DNA of 64,000 nucleotides from Nocardia cyriacigeorgica (GTDB lineage Bacteria > Actinomycetota > Actinomycetes > Mycobacteriales > Mycobacteriaceae): assembly GCF_010858045.1 (NCBI RefSeq), contig NZ_JAAGVC010000007.1, positions 186,001 to 250,000 of the forward strand. Reading direction: 5' to 3'. The notes under the pieces were generated by a model. That model was not told where the DNA came from. It did no database searches and saw nothing but the letters and a program-made list of their open reading frames with translations. Numbering within the stretch: position 1 is the stretch's first letter; every line of letters begins with the position of its first letter. Positions 34,546-43,328 of the stretch are shown one piece after another. Position numbers and translations under genes: made by a program.

Positions 34546-34852
34546 GATGGGAACCCCTTTCCTCGGAGTCTCGATCGTCCGTGATGGTCGTGCGGTCGAA
34601 CTCTGGCGAAGCCGCGGCAATGGGTCGTCGCGGACCGGTGAGGGGTCCGGCCGACATCATCGTCGGCCCGCCCACCAGGTGTTTCCGACCGTACCACCGC
34701 GTATACCCGCTATGACCGAGGTGAATCGGGGCGCGCGGAGAGTCGGGTGCCCAGCACCCGAGTCGAGCGGGCTCGCCTGCCTCGACGGCGATGGTCGGGC
34801 GCGGGTCGCTTGGTGCGTAGCCGGCTCTCTCAGCGGAAGGTGTTCGGGCCCA
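34546..34852. other. intergenic region, 307 bp
   Basis: Contains the upstream region of the repeat protein gene. A perfect 8-bp hairpin, TCGGGTGC-cca-GCACCCGA at 34743-34761, lies about 90 bp after the stop of the MFS gene and may act as its terminator (no T-run). Nothing else recognised. Confidence 0.35.
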
Positions 34853-36265
34853 TCACAATTTGTCTGCGGTCCGCCGCGGCATCATCGCGCACGCGATCAC
34901 CGTCAGCACGGTGGTCACCAGCACCGCGATGAACACCAGATGCACCGCCGAGGCGAGCGCGTCCGGCGCGGGGCTGTCGGTATCGCCGATGCGCGCGTTG
35001 ACGACGGCGCCGAACACCGCGACGCCGACGGCGCTGCCGAGCGAGCGGGCGAACATGTTCGCCGAGGTGACCACGCCACGTTCGCTCCACTCGGCGCTGG
35101 TCTGCGCGGCGATCAGCGTGGGTGTGGCCACCAGGCCCATACCGGATCCGATGACGAAACAGGAGGCCGCGACCTGCCACAGCGGGCTCTGCGCGGTGAT
35201 CAGCAGCATCGATGCGGCGCCGACGGCCGCCAGTGTGCTGCCGATGAGGGCGGTATTGCGGAAGCCGAGCCGCAGATACACCCGCCCGGCCTGCGAGGCG
35301 GCCAGCGGCCACCCGAGGGTGAGCGCGCCGACGGTCAGTCCGGCCACCAGCGCCCCGGTGCCGAGCACACCTTGGGCGAAGGTGGGAACGTAGGAGGTGA
35401 GCCCGAGTAGCAGCGCGCCGACCATCAGCGACACCGCACTGCTGGCCACAACCACCCGCCGGGTGAACAGCCACAGCGGCAGGATCGGATGTTCGGCCCG
35501 GCGCTGCACCCAGATGAACAGGCCGATGATCACCACACCGCCGCCGAAGATCGCGATGCTGATCGGCGATTGCCACGCCCACGCCTGCCCGCCTTCGAGC
35601 AGCCCGAGGATCAACGCGCCCGCGCCCAGGGTGAGCAGTGTGGCGCCGAGATAATCGACCCGCTGACGCCGCCGCGGCGCGGTCTCGGTGAACTTGCGCA
35701 GCAGCATCCAGCCCGCCAGCGCCGAGATCGGGATATTGATCAGGAAGATCCACCGCCAGCCGATGTATTCGGCGAACAGCCCGCCCAGCAGCGGTCCCGC
35801 CACCGACGACATCGCCCACACGCTGGCCAGATAGCCCTGCACCTTCGCGCGTTCGGCGAGGTTGTAGAGGTCGCCGGCGATGGTCATCGTCATCGGCTGG
35901 ATGGCGCCGGCGCCGATGCCCTGGATCGCGCGGAAGATGATCAGGCCGAGCATGCTGCCGGCCAGGCCGCACAGCAGCGACCCGAGCGCGAACACGCCGA
36001 TCCCGAACAGGATCACCGGTTTGCGGCCGACGATGTCGGAGAGTTTGCCGTAGATCGGCACGGTCACGGCCTGGGCCAGCAGGTAGATCGAGAACAGCCA
36101 CGGGAATTGCGCGAATCCGCCGAGGCTGGCGGTGATGGTGAGGACGGCGGTCGCGATGATCGTCGAATCGAGCGCGACCAGCGAGGTGGCCAGCATCAGT
36201 GAACCGAGGACGGCGCCGCGTTCCGATCGCAGGCCTACCGCCGATTCCGCTGTCTCCGTCACCAT
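34853..36265 (-). CDS. MFS drug transporter, DHA2 (14-helix) family
   Basis: 470 aa. MFS signatures of the EmrB/QacA type: LVALDSTIIATAVLTI (motif D1), LLAQAVTVPIYGKLSDIVGRKPV (motif A), FRAIQGIGAGAIQPMTMTI and SSVAGPLLGGLFAEYIGWRWIFLINIP (motif C). Probably exports toxic organics with protons. ATG with CAGGGG; a large inverted repeat sits 13 bp upstream, so a repressor binding there should control it, yet no TetR or MarR gene adjoins. Its place beside the steroid island could mean steroid efflux, but this is only positional. Confidence 0.87.
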   Translation of the reverse strand: MVTETAESAVGLRSERGAVLGSLMLATSLVALDSTIIATAVLTITASLGGFAQFPWLFSIYLLAQAVTVPIYGKLSDIVGRKPVILFGIGVFALGSLLCGLAGSMLGLIIFRAIQGIGAGAIQPMTMTIAGDLYNLAERAKVQGYLASVWAMSSVAGPLLGGLFAEYIGWRWIFLINIPISALAGWMLLRKFTETAPRRRQRVDYLGATLLTLGAGALILGLLEGGQAWAWQSPISIAIFGGGVVIIGLFIWVQRRAEHPILPLWLFTRRVVVASSAVSLMVGALLLGLTSYVPTFAQGVLGTGALVAGLTVGALTLGWPLAASQAGRVYLRLGFRNTALIGSTLAAVGAASMLLITAQSPLWQVAASCFVIGSGMGLVATPTLIAAQTSAEWSERGVVTSANMFARSLGSAVGVAVFGAVVNARIGDTDSPAPDALASAVHLVFIAVLVTTVLTVIACAMMPRRTADKL

Positions 36266-36278
36266 CGGCGGCCCCTGT

Positions 36279-36309
36279 CGTTCGTTCGAGTAAACAACTC
36301 GAACGAACG
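36279..36309. promoter_or_regulatory. 31-bp inverted repeat operator before MFS gene
   Basis: Perfect 13-bp arms, CGTTCGTTCGAGT and ACTCGAACGAACG, around the 5-nt centre aaaca, 14 bp before the MFS start. Long perfect symmetry of this type fits a TetR dimer-pair operator. Outside the arms symmetry stops. Confidence 0.75.
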
Positions 36310-36341
36310 CCGCCGAACCGGGAATATTCCGCGTGCCGTCA

Positions 36342-37391
36342 TCAGAATCGGATTTTCAGCTGGTCGCTGCGCGGTCGCGCCTGACAACCGAGGATGTAGC
36401 CGGCGTCGATGTCGTCCTGGTCGAGGATCGCGCTCGGCGGCATGTCGACCTCGCCCTCGACCACCGTGCACGCGCAGGACCCGCATTCGCCTTCGCGGCA
36501 GGAATAGGGCACATCCAGTCCCTTCGACAGCATGATGTCGACCAGGGTGCGCGAGCGCGGCCAGTCCATCTGGTGCACCTCGCCGTCGAGTTCCACCGCC
36601 ACGGCGGCCGAATCCTCGTCGGCGTCGACCTCGTCGATCTCGGCGAACGGGTCACCCGACAGTGAGGTGAAGACCTCGGTGCGCACCCGCTCGCGCGGCC
36701 AGCCCGCGCCGGTCAGCGCCTCGCTCACCGCGGCCATGAACGGCGCCGGACCGCAGATGAAGGATTCGTACGCACCGAAGGGTTCGGCGAAGGCGGCCAG
36801 TTGCGGGGGAGTGGGCAGGCCCTGCAGCGTTTCCAACCGGTGCACCACGGTCAACCGGTCGGGGTGGCGCTGCACGAGTTCGCGCAGTTCGGCGGCGAAG
36901 ATCACCGAATCCTGGTCACGGTTGGCGTAATACAGCACCACCCGGCCCGAACCCTCGGCCAGCGCGGAGCGCAGGATCGACATCACCGGGGTGATGCCGC
37001 TGCCCGCCGCCCAGAGCAGGAAATCGGTATCGAGCGAGGCAGGGGTGAAGGTGCCCGACGGTGGCAGCACCTCGATCGCATCGCCGACGGAGATGTTGTC
37101 GCACAACCAGTTCGAGCCATAGCCGTCGGCCGTGCGCTTGACGGTGACCTTCGGCGCATCGTCGGCGTAGGGCGAGCTGGCCAGCGAATAGCAGCGCGCC
37201 ACCGACCCGGTCTGCTCGCTCGGAATGCGTAAGGTGAGGAACTGTCCCGGACGGTAGCGGAAACGGTCCGCGGCCTCGTCCGGGATCTCGAACACCAGCG
37301 AACGGGCGTCGGCGGTCTCCTCGATCACCTCGGTCACCCGCAGCGTCACCGCGCGCGAGCTGCGCGGTAGATCAACAGTCGCCGTTGTCAC
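36342..37391 (-). CDS. kshB: 3-ketosteroid 9alpha-hydroxylase reductase component
   Basis: 349 aa. Three domains: FAD barrel (RYRPGQFLTLRIP, ARCYSLASSP), NAD domain (LLWAAGSGITPVMSILRSAL, ESFICGPAPFM) and a C-terminal plant-type [2Fe-2S] ferredoxin, C-R-E-G-E-C-G-S-C plus GYILGCQARP. This matches KshB/Hmp of Mycobacterium and Rhodococcus, which passes electrons from NADH to the Rieske oxygenase KshA. kshA lies 16 kb away in the same island. AGGAGG precedes the GTG start. Divergent from a SDR pair with a cluster motif between. Other ferredoxin reductases (PaaE-like) share the layout. Confidence 0.85.
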   Translation of the reverse strand: MTTATVDLPRSSRAVTLRVTEVIEETADARSLVFEIPDEAADRFRYRPGQFLTLRIPSEQTGSVARCYSLASSPYADDAPKVTVKRTADGYGSNWLCDNISVGDAIEVLPPSGTFTPASLDTDFLLWAAGSGITPVMSILRSALAEGSGRVVLYYANRDQDSVIFAAELRELVQRHPDRLTVVHRLETLQGLPTPPQLAAFAEPFGAYESFICGPAPFMAAVSEALTGAGWPRERVRTEVFTSLSGDPFAEIDEVDADEDSAAVAVELDGEVHQMDWPRSRTLVDIMLSKGLDVPYSCREGECGSCACTVVEGEVDMPPSAILDQDDIDAGYILGCQARPRSDQLKIRF

Positions 37392-37495
37392 TTCTTCCTC
37401 CTGCGGTCACGAAACGGGGCGCCGAGGCCATGCTGGCCGATCCCGGCGGGCCGATGGGTTCGCGATCCCGATGGCCGGGAGGCCGCCCTCGACCG

Positions 37496-37509
37496 CCCGC
37501 TCACCGGGA
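37496..37509. promoter_or_regulatory. steroid-island motif, kshB/SDR promoter
   Basis: TCCCGGTGAGCGGG on the minus strand, 105 bp before kshB and 73 bp before the divergent SDR. A partial copy, GCCGGTGAGCAG, follows at 37549-37560. Confidence 0.65.
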
Positions 37510-37581
37510 CGACGCACCGCGCGGCGCGCCGCCGCGTCCTACCGTCACGCCGGTGAGCAGTCGATTCCCCGGGAGCATCCC

Positions 37582-38379
37582 ATGAACCGCATGCAGGACA
37601 AGGTCGCGTTGGTCACCGGCGCCGGGGGCGGGATGGGCCGAACCCACTGCCTGCGGCTGGCCGAAGAAGGCGCCGACATCATCGCCCTGGATCTGGCCGG
37701 CTCGGCCGATGGTCTCACCGCCACCGCGAAGGACGTGGAGGGGCTCGGACGCCGATGCGTCACCGGCTTCGCCGATGTGCGCGATCAGGCCTCCCTCGAC
37801 GCCGCCGTCGCCGACGGCGCGGACCGGCTCGGTCGCCTCGACGTGATCGTCGCCAATGCCGGCATCTACGCCGATCTCGGCCCGTCCTGGGAACTGACCG
37901 ACGCCGCCTGGCAGCGCACCCTCGATATCAATCTCACCGGTGTCTGGCATACCGTGCGCGCCGGCGCGCCGTATCTGCCGAACGGCGCCTCGATCGTCAT
38001 TGTCAGCTCCACCAACGGCCTCAAAGGCGGTGCGAACGCGGCGCACTATTCGGCCAGCAAGCATGCCGTGGTCGGGCTCGCGCGCACGCTCGCCAACGAG
38101 ATGGGGCCGCTGGGCATCCGGGTCAACACCGTGCACCCGGGTTCGGTCGGCACGCCGATGATTTTGAACGCGAGCGTGTTCGCGAAGTTGCGCCCGGACC
38201 TGGCGAATCCGACCGAGGCGGACGCGGCCGAGGCGCTCGCGCAACGCAATCTGCTGCCCGTGCCCTGGGTCGATCCGGTCGACGTCAGCAATGCGGTGGT
38301 GTTTCTCGCATCCGACGAGTCCCGTTACGTCACGGGAACCCAGATCGTCGTGGATGCCGGACTGACTCAGAAGGTGTGA
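37582..38379 (+). CDS. SDR oxidoreductase, mycofactocin-coupled type
   Basis: 265 aa. NAD-binding VALVTGAGGGMGRTHCLRLAEEGADIIALDL, NAGI, and the catalytic Ser with Y-S-A-S-K (HYSASKHAVVGLARTLA). The long insert before the C-terminus, PTEADAAEALAQRNLLPVPWVDPVDVSNAVVFLASDESRYVTGTQIVVDAG, is the mark of mycofactocin-linked SDRs, which keep NAD bound and pass electrons to mycofactocin. In this island it is a candidate hydroxysteroid dehydrogenase. GGGAG before ATG; the next SDR starts 1 nt after the stop. Confidence 0.88.
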   Translation: MNRMQDKVALVTGAGGGMGRTHCLRLAEEGADIIALDLAGSADGLTATAKDVEGLGRRCVTGFADVRDQASLDAAVADGADRLGRLDVIVANAGIYADLGPSWELTDAAWQRTLDINLTGVWHTVRAGAPYLPNGASIVIVSSTNGLKGGANAAHYSASKHAVVGLARTLANEMGPLGIRVNTVHPGSVGTPMILNASVFAKLRPDLANPTEADAAEALAQRNLLPVPWVDPVDVSNAVVFLASDESRYVTGTQIVVDAGLTQKV

Positions 38380-38380
38380 T

Positions 38381-39208
38381 ATGGGACGGGTTTCAGGCAA
38401 GGTCGCGCTGGTCACCGGTGCGGCACGGGGGATCGGCCGCGCGCAGGCGGTGCGGCTGGCCGAGGAAGGCGCCGATATCGTCGCCCTGGATATCTGCGCG
38501 CCGGTCGACACCGTGATCATTCCGCCGGCCACGCCGGAGGATCTCGCGGAGACCGCGCGGGCGGTCGAGGCGGCCGGTGCGAGGGTGATCACGGCGACGG
38601 TCGACGTGCGCGACGGTGCGGCCCTGCGTGCGGCCACCGATGCCGCCGTTGCCGAACTCGGCGGCCTCGACATCGTCTGCGCCACCGCGGGCATCACCTC
38701 CAGCGCACCGGCATTGGAGCTGAGCGAGGCGGCCTGGCAGACGATGCTCGATGTCAACCTCACCGGCGTCTGGCAGACCTGCAAGGCCGCCACCCCGCAC
38801 CTCATCGAACGCGGTAGCGGTTCGATGATCCTCACCAGCTCCATCGCCGGCCTGCGCGGGCTGGTGGGGGTGGCCCACTACACCGCCGCCAAACACGGTG
38901 TGGTCGGGCTGATGCGTTCGCTCGCCAAGGAATTGGCGCCCCACCAGGTCCGCGTCAACTCGGTGCACCCCACCAACGTCGACACGCCGATGATCCAGAA
39001 CGATATGGTGCGCAAGGTCTTCCGGCCCGACCGCGAGAACCCGACGCGCGAAGAATTCGCCGAGGCCGCCATGTCGATGAACATGCTGTCGATTCCGTGG
39101 GTGGAGCCGATCGACATCGCGAACGCCTCGCTGTTCCTCGCCTCCGATGAGGCGCGCTACATCACCGCTGTCACCTTGCCGGTCGATGCGGGGAGTACGC
39201 AGCGATAG
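38381..39208 (+). CDS. SDR oxidoreductase, mycofactocin-coupled type
   Basis: 275 aa. VALVTGAARGIGRAQAVRLAEEGADIVALDIC at the N-terminus, catalytic H-Y-T-A-A-K, and the same mycofactocin-type insert (NPTREEFAEAAMSMNMLSIPWVEPIDIANASLFLASDEARYITAVTLPVDAG). About half identical by eye to the SDR just upstream and in the same operon. Together they may handle two hydroxyl positions or both alpha and beta alcohols of the steroid. Substrate unproven. Confidence 0.88.
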   Translation: MGRVSGKVALVTGAARGIGRAQAVRLAEEGADIVALDICAPVDTVIIPPATPEDLAETARAVEAAGARVITATVDVRDGAALRAATDAAVAELGGLDIVCATAGITSSAPALELSEAAWQTMLDVNLTGVWQTCKAATPHLIERGSGSMILTSSIAGLRGLVGVAHYTAAKHGVVGLMRSLAKELAPHQVRVNSVHPTNVDTPMIQNDMVRKVFRPDRENPTREEFAEAAMSMNMLSIPWVEPIDIANASLFLASDEARYITAVTLPVDAGSTQR

Positions 39209-39289
39209 AGATTCGCCGCTGGGGCCCCGGGCGCGGAGCCTCAGCCTTTCCCTCCCGCGATCCGATTCGGAAAGTGTCCTGCGCATCGA

Positions 39290-39326
39290 GCAGTTCGGCC
39301 CCACCATCCCGGTGGGGCCGAACTGC
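39290..39326. terminator. bidirectional hairpin terminator, SDR / hsaD
   Basis: Perfect 16-bp stem beginning GCAGTTCGGCCCCACC with a 5-nt loop, between the convergent SDR and hsaD genes. Confidence 0.8.
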
Positions 39327-39352
39327 GTCAGATCACTGTCTCCCGCGTGGGG

Positions 39353-40216
39353 TCACTCCTTACGCAGCAGGAATGCCCGTACCGCCGACTCGAACGCTTC
39401 CTTCTGCTCGATCATCGCCCAATGCCCGCAATTCGGGAACACGTGCAGCTCCGCGCGCGGAATCGTGCGCATCGGAATCAACGCCATATCCAGCGGGCTC
39501 ACCCGGTCGTCACGCCCCCATGTCAGCAGTGTCGGTGCCTTGACCTTGTGCAGCATCGCCCACGGCGGGGGAGCGTCGGAGGCCTCCATCGCGCGCACCA
39601 TCGCCGTGAACGCGGCCTTGCTGTACATCCGGCGGGCACTGTCGAGGGTTTCCGGATCGGTGGCCTGGGTCCACCGTTCCTCGATCAGTTCCTCGGTGAC
39701 CAGTGCCGGGTCGTACACCATCGAATGCAGCCATTCGATCAGCCGAGCCCGCGTCGGGTTCTCGGTGAACTCCTGGAGCAGCTTGATCCCTTCACCCGGC
39801 CCAGGGCTGAAGATGTTCTTGCCGATGCCGCCGATGGTGACCAGTTTGCCGACCTTGTCGGGCTGGGCGATCGCGTAATTCAACGCCACCCCGCCACCCA
39901 TCGAATTGCCGATGATGTCGACTCGATCGAGCCCGAGCGCATCGACGAACCGCCCCACCGCCTCCAGCGCCGTCACCATCGGATGCCCGCCGAAGTCGTC
40001 GCTCACCCCGAAGCCGGGAAACTCCAGAATCAGGCAGCGAAAGTTCTCCGCGAACACCCCGAGGTTCCCGCGAAAATTCCGCCACCCGGTAACCCCCGGC
40101 CCGGACCCGTGCAGCAGCAACAGTGGCGCACCCTCGCCGGCCTCGTGGTACCGCAGCACCCCCGCCTCGGTCCGCACCTCCCGCAGCGTGCCCTCATAAC
40201 TCAGGTCCGATGACAT
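39353..40216 (-). CDS. hsaD: 4,9-DSHA meta-cleavage product hydrolase
   Basis: 287 aa alpha/beta-hydrolase of the C-C bond hydrolase group (HsaD, BphD): LLLLHGSGPGVTGWRNFRGNL oxyanion region, nucleophile IIGNSMGGGVALNYA, acid in TWGRDDRVSPL, and His in FPNCGHWAMIEQ. HsaD cleaves the ring-opened product of HsaC into a hydroxyhexadienoate and HIP-type acid. The identity rests on family plus the presence of HsaA, B and C in the island. Start MSSDL with GGAGG 6 nt upstream. A cluster motif lies 67 bp upstream. Confidence 0.85.
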   Translation of the reverse strand: MSSDLSYEGTLREVRTEAGVLRYHEAGEGAPLLLLHGSGPGVTGWRNFRGNLGVFAENFRCLILEFPGFGVSDDFGGHPMVTALEAVGRFVDALGLDRVDIIGNSMGGGVALNYAIAQPDKVGKLVTIGGIGKNIFSPGPGEGIKLLQEFTENPTRARLIEWLHSMVYDPALVTEELIEERWTQATDPETLDSARRMYSKAAFTAMVRAMEASDAPPPWAMLHKVKAPTLLTWGRDDRVSPLDMALIPMRTIPRAELHVFPNCGHWAMIEQKEAFESAVRAFLLRKE

Positions 40217-40282
40217 ACCCAACCTCCATCTCAGTCGTTCACCCCCACGTTGCCACTCGCCCGCCCGATTCCGGCCGGTTTG

Positions 40283-40296
40283 TTCCGGTCAGCGGG
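40283..40296. promoter_or_regulatory. steroid-island motif, hsaD promoter
   Basis: TTCCGGTCAGCGGG, one mismatch to the consensus TCCCGGT(C/G)AGCGGG, in the gap between the MFS gene and hsaD. Confidence 0.6.
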
Positions 40297-40379
40297 CGCA
40301 CCGGTGGCTCACGGCAGCGCGGGTCCAACGCGTGAGCGAGCCGGCCGCGCGCACGCACGGCCGGCTCGGCGCGGATCAC

Positions 40380-41882
40380 TCAGTGCGCGAACACCAATCC
40401 TTCCTCGCCGGGATCGGTCACCGTCGCGCTCGGTGCGGACAGCTGGACGATCCGGCGGGGCAGGGCCACCGCGACGATCGCACCGATCACCGCGGTCGCG
40501 GCGCCGATGAGGAAGGCGATGGTGAATCCGCGGTCGAGGTAGAACACCGCGCCCTGGGTCATCTCCGGCGGGATCGGTGCGATGTAGGAATTGTTCATGA
40601 CCGTGAACGCGATGACGGGCAGCACGGCCGGGAACACGCTCTGCGAGACGCCGACGATGCTCGCGGTGCTGGCTTGCAGCTGCGGCGGCACGGCCTCGAT
40701 CAGCAGGTTCGGAATGGAGGCGTAGGCCATGCCCATACCGGTGCCGAAGATGCCCGCGAAGACGATCAGCAGCGGCTTGCTGTCGTGCACGAAGGCGGTC
40801 AGCGTGAAACCGACGGCCATCAGCAGCATGCCGCAGGTCATCAGGATGCGGGGACGCACGTCGCCGCGGCCGACCAGCAGGCCGACGAGCACGCCGCCGA
40901 CCACGACCATCAGGCCGACCGGCGCCTGGAAGATCGCGAAACCTTCGGCGCTGACGCCGAATCCGTAGCCGAGCCCGAGCGCCGCCGGTGTCATGGCGAG
41001 CATCGGCAGCAGGATGGTGAACAGGCCGCTGGAGCCGTAGCAGAGTCCGGCGCCGATCGTGGTGAGCAGCACCGGCCGGCGGCCGAGCACGTCCAGGTCG
41101 ATCAACGGTTCCCGGATCATCCGCGCGGTCGCCGCCCACGCCAGCAGCAGCACCACACCGCCGGCGAGGTAGGCCAGGGTCGAACTGTCACGCCAGCCCC
41201 ACGTGGGCCCGAAGCTCACCGCGATCAGCACGCCGGCGATACCGCCACCGAGCAGCACCGCGCCGAGCAGATCGAGCCGCGAGCGCAGCCGCACCGGCGA
41301 TTCGGCGGTGGTGAGGAAGATCAGCGCGCCGAGCACGGCGAGACCGATCACGAAGAACCAGAAGATGCTGCGGAACCCGAAAGTGTCGATCAGCCACCCG
41401 GTGAGGAAGGGCGCGGGAATCGCGATCAACCCCATGCCGCTGGTCGCGATGCTCACCGCCAGCGCGATCGTCTTGGCCGGGAACACGTCCCGGATCAGCG
41501 AGTAGCTCAGGAACAGGCAGGGGACCAGCAGACCGGTGAGCGCGCGGCCCGCGATGAGCACCGCGTAGCTGCCGGCGACGGCCGACAGCAGCGATCCCGC
41601 CGCCGCCACGGTCACGCAGCCCAGTAGCGCTTTGCGCTTGCCGTACATGTCCGCGAGTTTGCCGATCAGCGGCGCGGTGACGGCTCCGACCAGCAGGAAC
41701 GACGTCAGCAGCCAGGCGCCCTGTGTGGTCTGGTAATGCGCGGCGATCGACGGTAGCGCCGTCGAGATCATCATGTAGCTCACCGCGAGCATTTCCAGGA
41801 GGAGCACGATCGAGGCGAGGGAAAGAATCAGGCGCGGGGTCCAGCGCTGCGCGATGTCGGGTGTGGGGGTGGGAGCGACCAT
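40380..41882 (-). CDS. MFS transporter, likely steroid-island carrier
   Basis: 500 aa, about fourteen transmembrane helices. DHA2-like features: MLAVSYMMISTALPSIAAHYQTTQGAWLLTSFLLVGAVTAPLIGKLADMYGKRK and later GRALTGLLVPCLFLSYSLI. The position between hsaD and the SDR operon suggests transport of steroid substrate or pathway acids, but sequence alone does not show direction or ligand. ATG with AAAGGA. Its 321-bp upstream region has two symmetrical sites and a hairpin. Confidence 0.85.
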   Translation of the reverse strand: MVAPTPTPDIAQRWTPRLILSLASIVLLLEMLAVSYMMISTALPSIAAHYQTTQGAWLLTSFLLVGAVTAPLIGKLADMYGKRKALLGCVTVAAAGSLLSAVAGSYAVLIAGRALTGLLVPCLFLSYSLIRDVFPAKTIALAVSIATSGMGLIAIPAPFLTGWLIDTFGFRSIFWFFVIGLAVLGALIFLTTAESPVRLRSRLDLLGAVLLGGGIAGVLIAVSFGPTWGWRDSSTLAYLAGGVVLLLAWAATARMIREPLIDLDVLGRRPVLLTTIGAGLCYGSSGLFTILLPMLAMTPAALGLGYGFGVSAEGFAIFQAPVGLMVVVGGVLVGLLVGRGDVRPRILMTCGMLLMAVGFTLTAFVHDSKPLLIVFAGIFGTGMGMAYASIPNLLIEAVPPQLQASTASIVGVSQSVFPAVLPVIAFTVMNNSYIAPIPPEMTQGAVFYLDRGFTIAFLIGAATAVIGAIVAVALPRRIVQLSAPSATVTDPGEEGLVFAH

Positions 41883-41907
41883 CTGCGGTCCTTTCGGGGG
41901 TGGTTCT

Positions 41908-41934
41908 CGCATTCGACGAATCGATCGGAATGCG
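41908..41934. promoter_or_regulatory. inverted repeat upstream of MFS gene
   Basis: CGCATTC, 13-nt spacer, GAATGCG, 26 bp before the MFS start on its own strand. A second element, the perfect palindrome TACACGTGTA (42051-42060), lies 170 bp upstream in an AT-rich patch. Either could bind a regulator of the carrier. Confidence 0.4.
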
Positions 41935-42102
41935 TAACCGACATCACACTTTCCCTGGGCGTGTCGCAGTGCCCGATATCCCACCCACTGGGAGACCAAT
42001 ATGACTGATAGGCAGATCGGGTAGCCGAAAAACCGTGCTGAGCAGCGAATTACACGTGTATCACATCCGATGAATTCACGCTCGTGGCCGGAAACGACGA
42101 AA

Positions 42103-42131
42103 CCCCCGCGGACACCAGGTGTCCACGGGGG
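42103..42131. terminator. hairpin terminator of the kstD operon
   Basis: CCCCCGCGGACACC pairs with GGTGTCCACGGGGG (one mismatch) about 70 bp after the SDR stop. No T-run, as usual in this GC-rich DNA. Confidence 0.65.
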
Positions 42132-42203
42132 CATCGATCGGGCGCGCGATTCCGGTTCGCGCCTCGGCGAAACGGAATACCGCGATATCCGGGCGTGCTC
42201 AGC

Positions 42204-42995
42204 TCACGCGTGCGTACCTCCATCGATCCGGATCTCGGTACCGGTGATGAACGCACCGTCTTCCGATACCAGCATGGCGATCACGCCGGCCACGGCCGTC
42301 GGATCACCCATCCCCGCACCGCCCGACTCGAGGTTGGTCGGCAGTACCGGCGACAGTTTGGCGAACAACGACCAATCGGCGTCCGCGGGAACGTAACCCG
42401 GTGTCGCGTCGGTGATTCCGGATTTGATGCTGCCCGGCGCCACACATACCGCGCGCAATCCCTTGCCGCCGAATTCCAGCGCGAGCGCATGGGTGAACGA
42501 CTGGATTCCGCCCTTGCTCGCGGCGTAGGCGGCCATGTACGGGTGGGCGAACGCCGCCGAGGTGGAGCTGAAATTCACCACCGAGGACCGCGGATTGGCC
42601 AGCAGTGCGGGCAGCGCTTCGCGGACCACGAGGAACGTACCGGTGAGATTGATGCCGATGATCTGATTCCACAGATCCAGACCGGTCTGCTCGGTATGCG
42701 AGGCGCGCAGGATGCCCGCGGCGTTCACCACCGAATCGAGGCCGCCGAGCGTCTCCACCGCGGTCCGCACACCGTCGACCACCGACCGCTCGGCGCCGAT
42801 ATCCATGGTGAGGGTGGTGAGCCGGTCCGCGGTCCCGCGCTCGTCGGCGCCGGCCTTGGTGGCGGCCAGCCCGTCGGCGGACACATCGGCCGCGACGACC
42901 GCGGCGCCTTCGTCGAGCAGGCGCAGTGCGGTGGCCTGCCCGATACCCGAGGCCGCGCCGGTCACCAGCGTGCGATGGCCTTCCAATCGCTTCAT
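42204..42995 (-). CDS. SDR oxidoreductase, candidate hydroxysteroid dehydrogenase
   Basis: 263 aa classical SDR: HRTLVTGAASGIGQATALRLLDEGAAVVAADV, NAAG, Ser in NFSSTSAAF and Y-A-A-S-K (AYAASKGGIQSFTHALALEFGGKGLRAVCVAPGSIKSGI). It lacks the mycofactocin insert, so free NAD(P) is likely. It ends the kstD operon (KstD, KSI, zinc-ribbon protein, SDR) and is a candidate 17beta- or 3beta-hydroxysteroid dehydrogenase. GAGGAG precedes the ATG. Confidence 0.87.
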   Translation of the reverse strand: MKRLEGHRTLVTGAASGIGQATALRLLDEGAAVVAADVSADGLAATKAGADERGTADRLTTLTMDIGAERSVVDGVRTAVETLGGLDSVVNAAGILRASHTEQTGLDLWNQIIGINLTGTFLVVREALPALLANPRSSVVNFSSTSAAFAHPYMAAYAASKGGIQSFTHALALEFGGKGLRAVCVAPGSIKSGITDATPGYVPADADWSLFAKLSPVLPTNLESGGAGMGDPTAVAGVIAMLVSEDGAFITGTEIRIDGGTHA

Positions 42996-43022
42996 GAATT
43001 CTCCTCGTCTGAAAAGGGTGGG

Positions 43023-43280
43023 TCAGCCGATCCGGCCGGGAACCGGTTCGTGCCGTAGTTCATCGGTGGCCAACGCGCCCTTGACGACCGCGGCCTCGAT
43101 CGAATCGCGCAGCGCCGGGCAGGTCGGAATCCATTTGCTGTGCTCGCCGAGCGCGGCCCGCCGGGCGAATTCCGGGCAGGCCGATTCGGCATCGTCGAGC
43201 CATTGCACACTGGTATGGCTCGGACTGAACTTCTCCACCAGGACGCGGTTACCGCATGTGCCGCACTGTATCGCTTGCAT
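43023..43280 (-). CDS. small zinc-ribbon-like protein of the steroid operon
   Basis: 85 aa. MQAIQCGTCGNRVLVEKF opens with C-x2-C; further Cys at ESACPEF and IPTCPALRD give a four-Cys pattern suited to a metal site. No known family recognised. The gene is packed between KSI and the SDR with 27-48 bp gaps and has GAGGAG before the ATG, so it is likely a real accessory factor, maybe binding metal or a redox partner. Confidence 0.65.
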   Translation of the reverse strand: MQAIQCGTCGNRVLVEKFSPSHTSVQWLDDAESACPEFARRAALGEHSKWIPTCPALRDSIEAAVVKGALATDELRHEPVPGRIG

Positions 43281-43328
43281 CTGGATGCTCCTCGTCAACG
43301 CACCCGCGGCGCGTTCGGCGTGTTCGGT

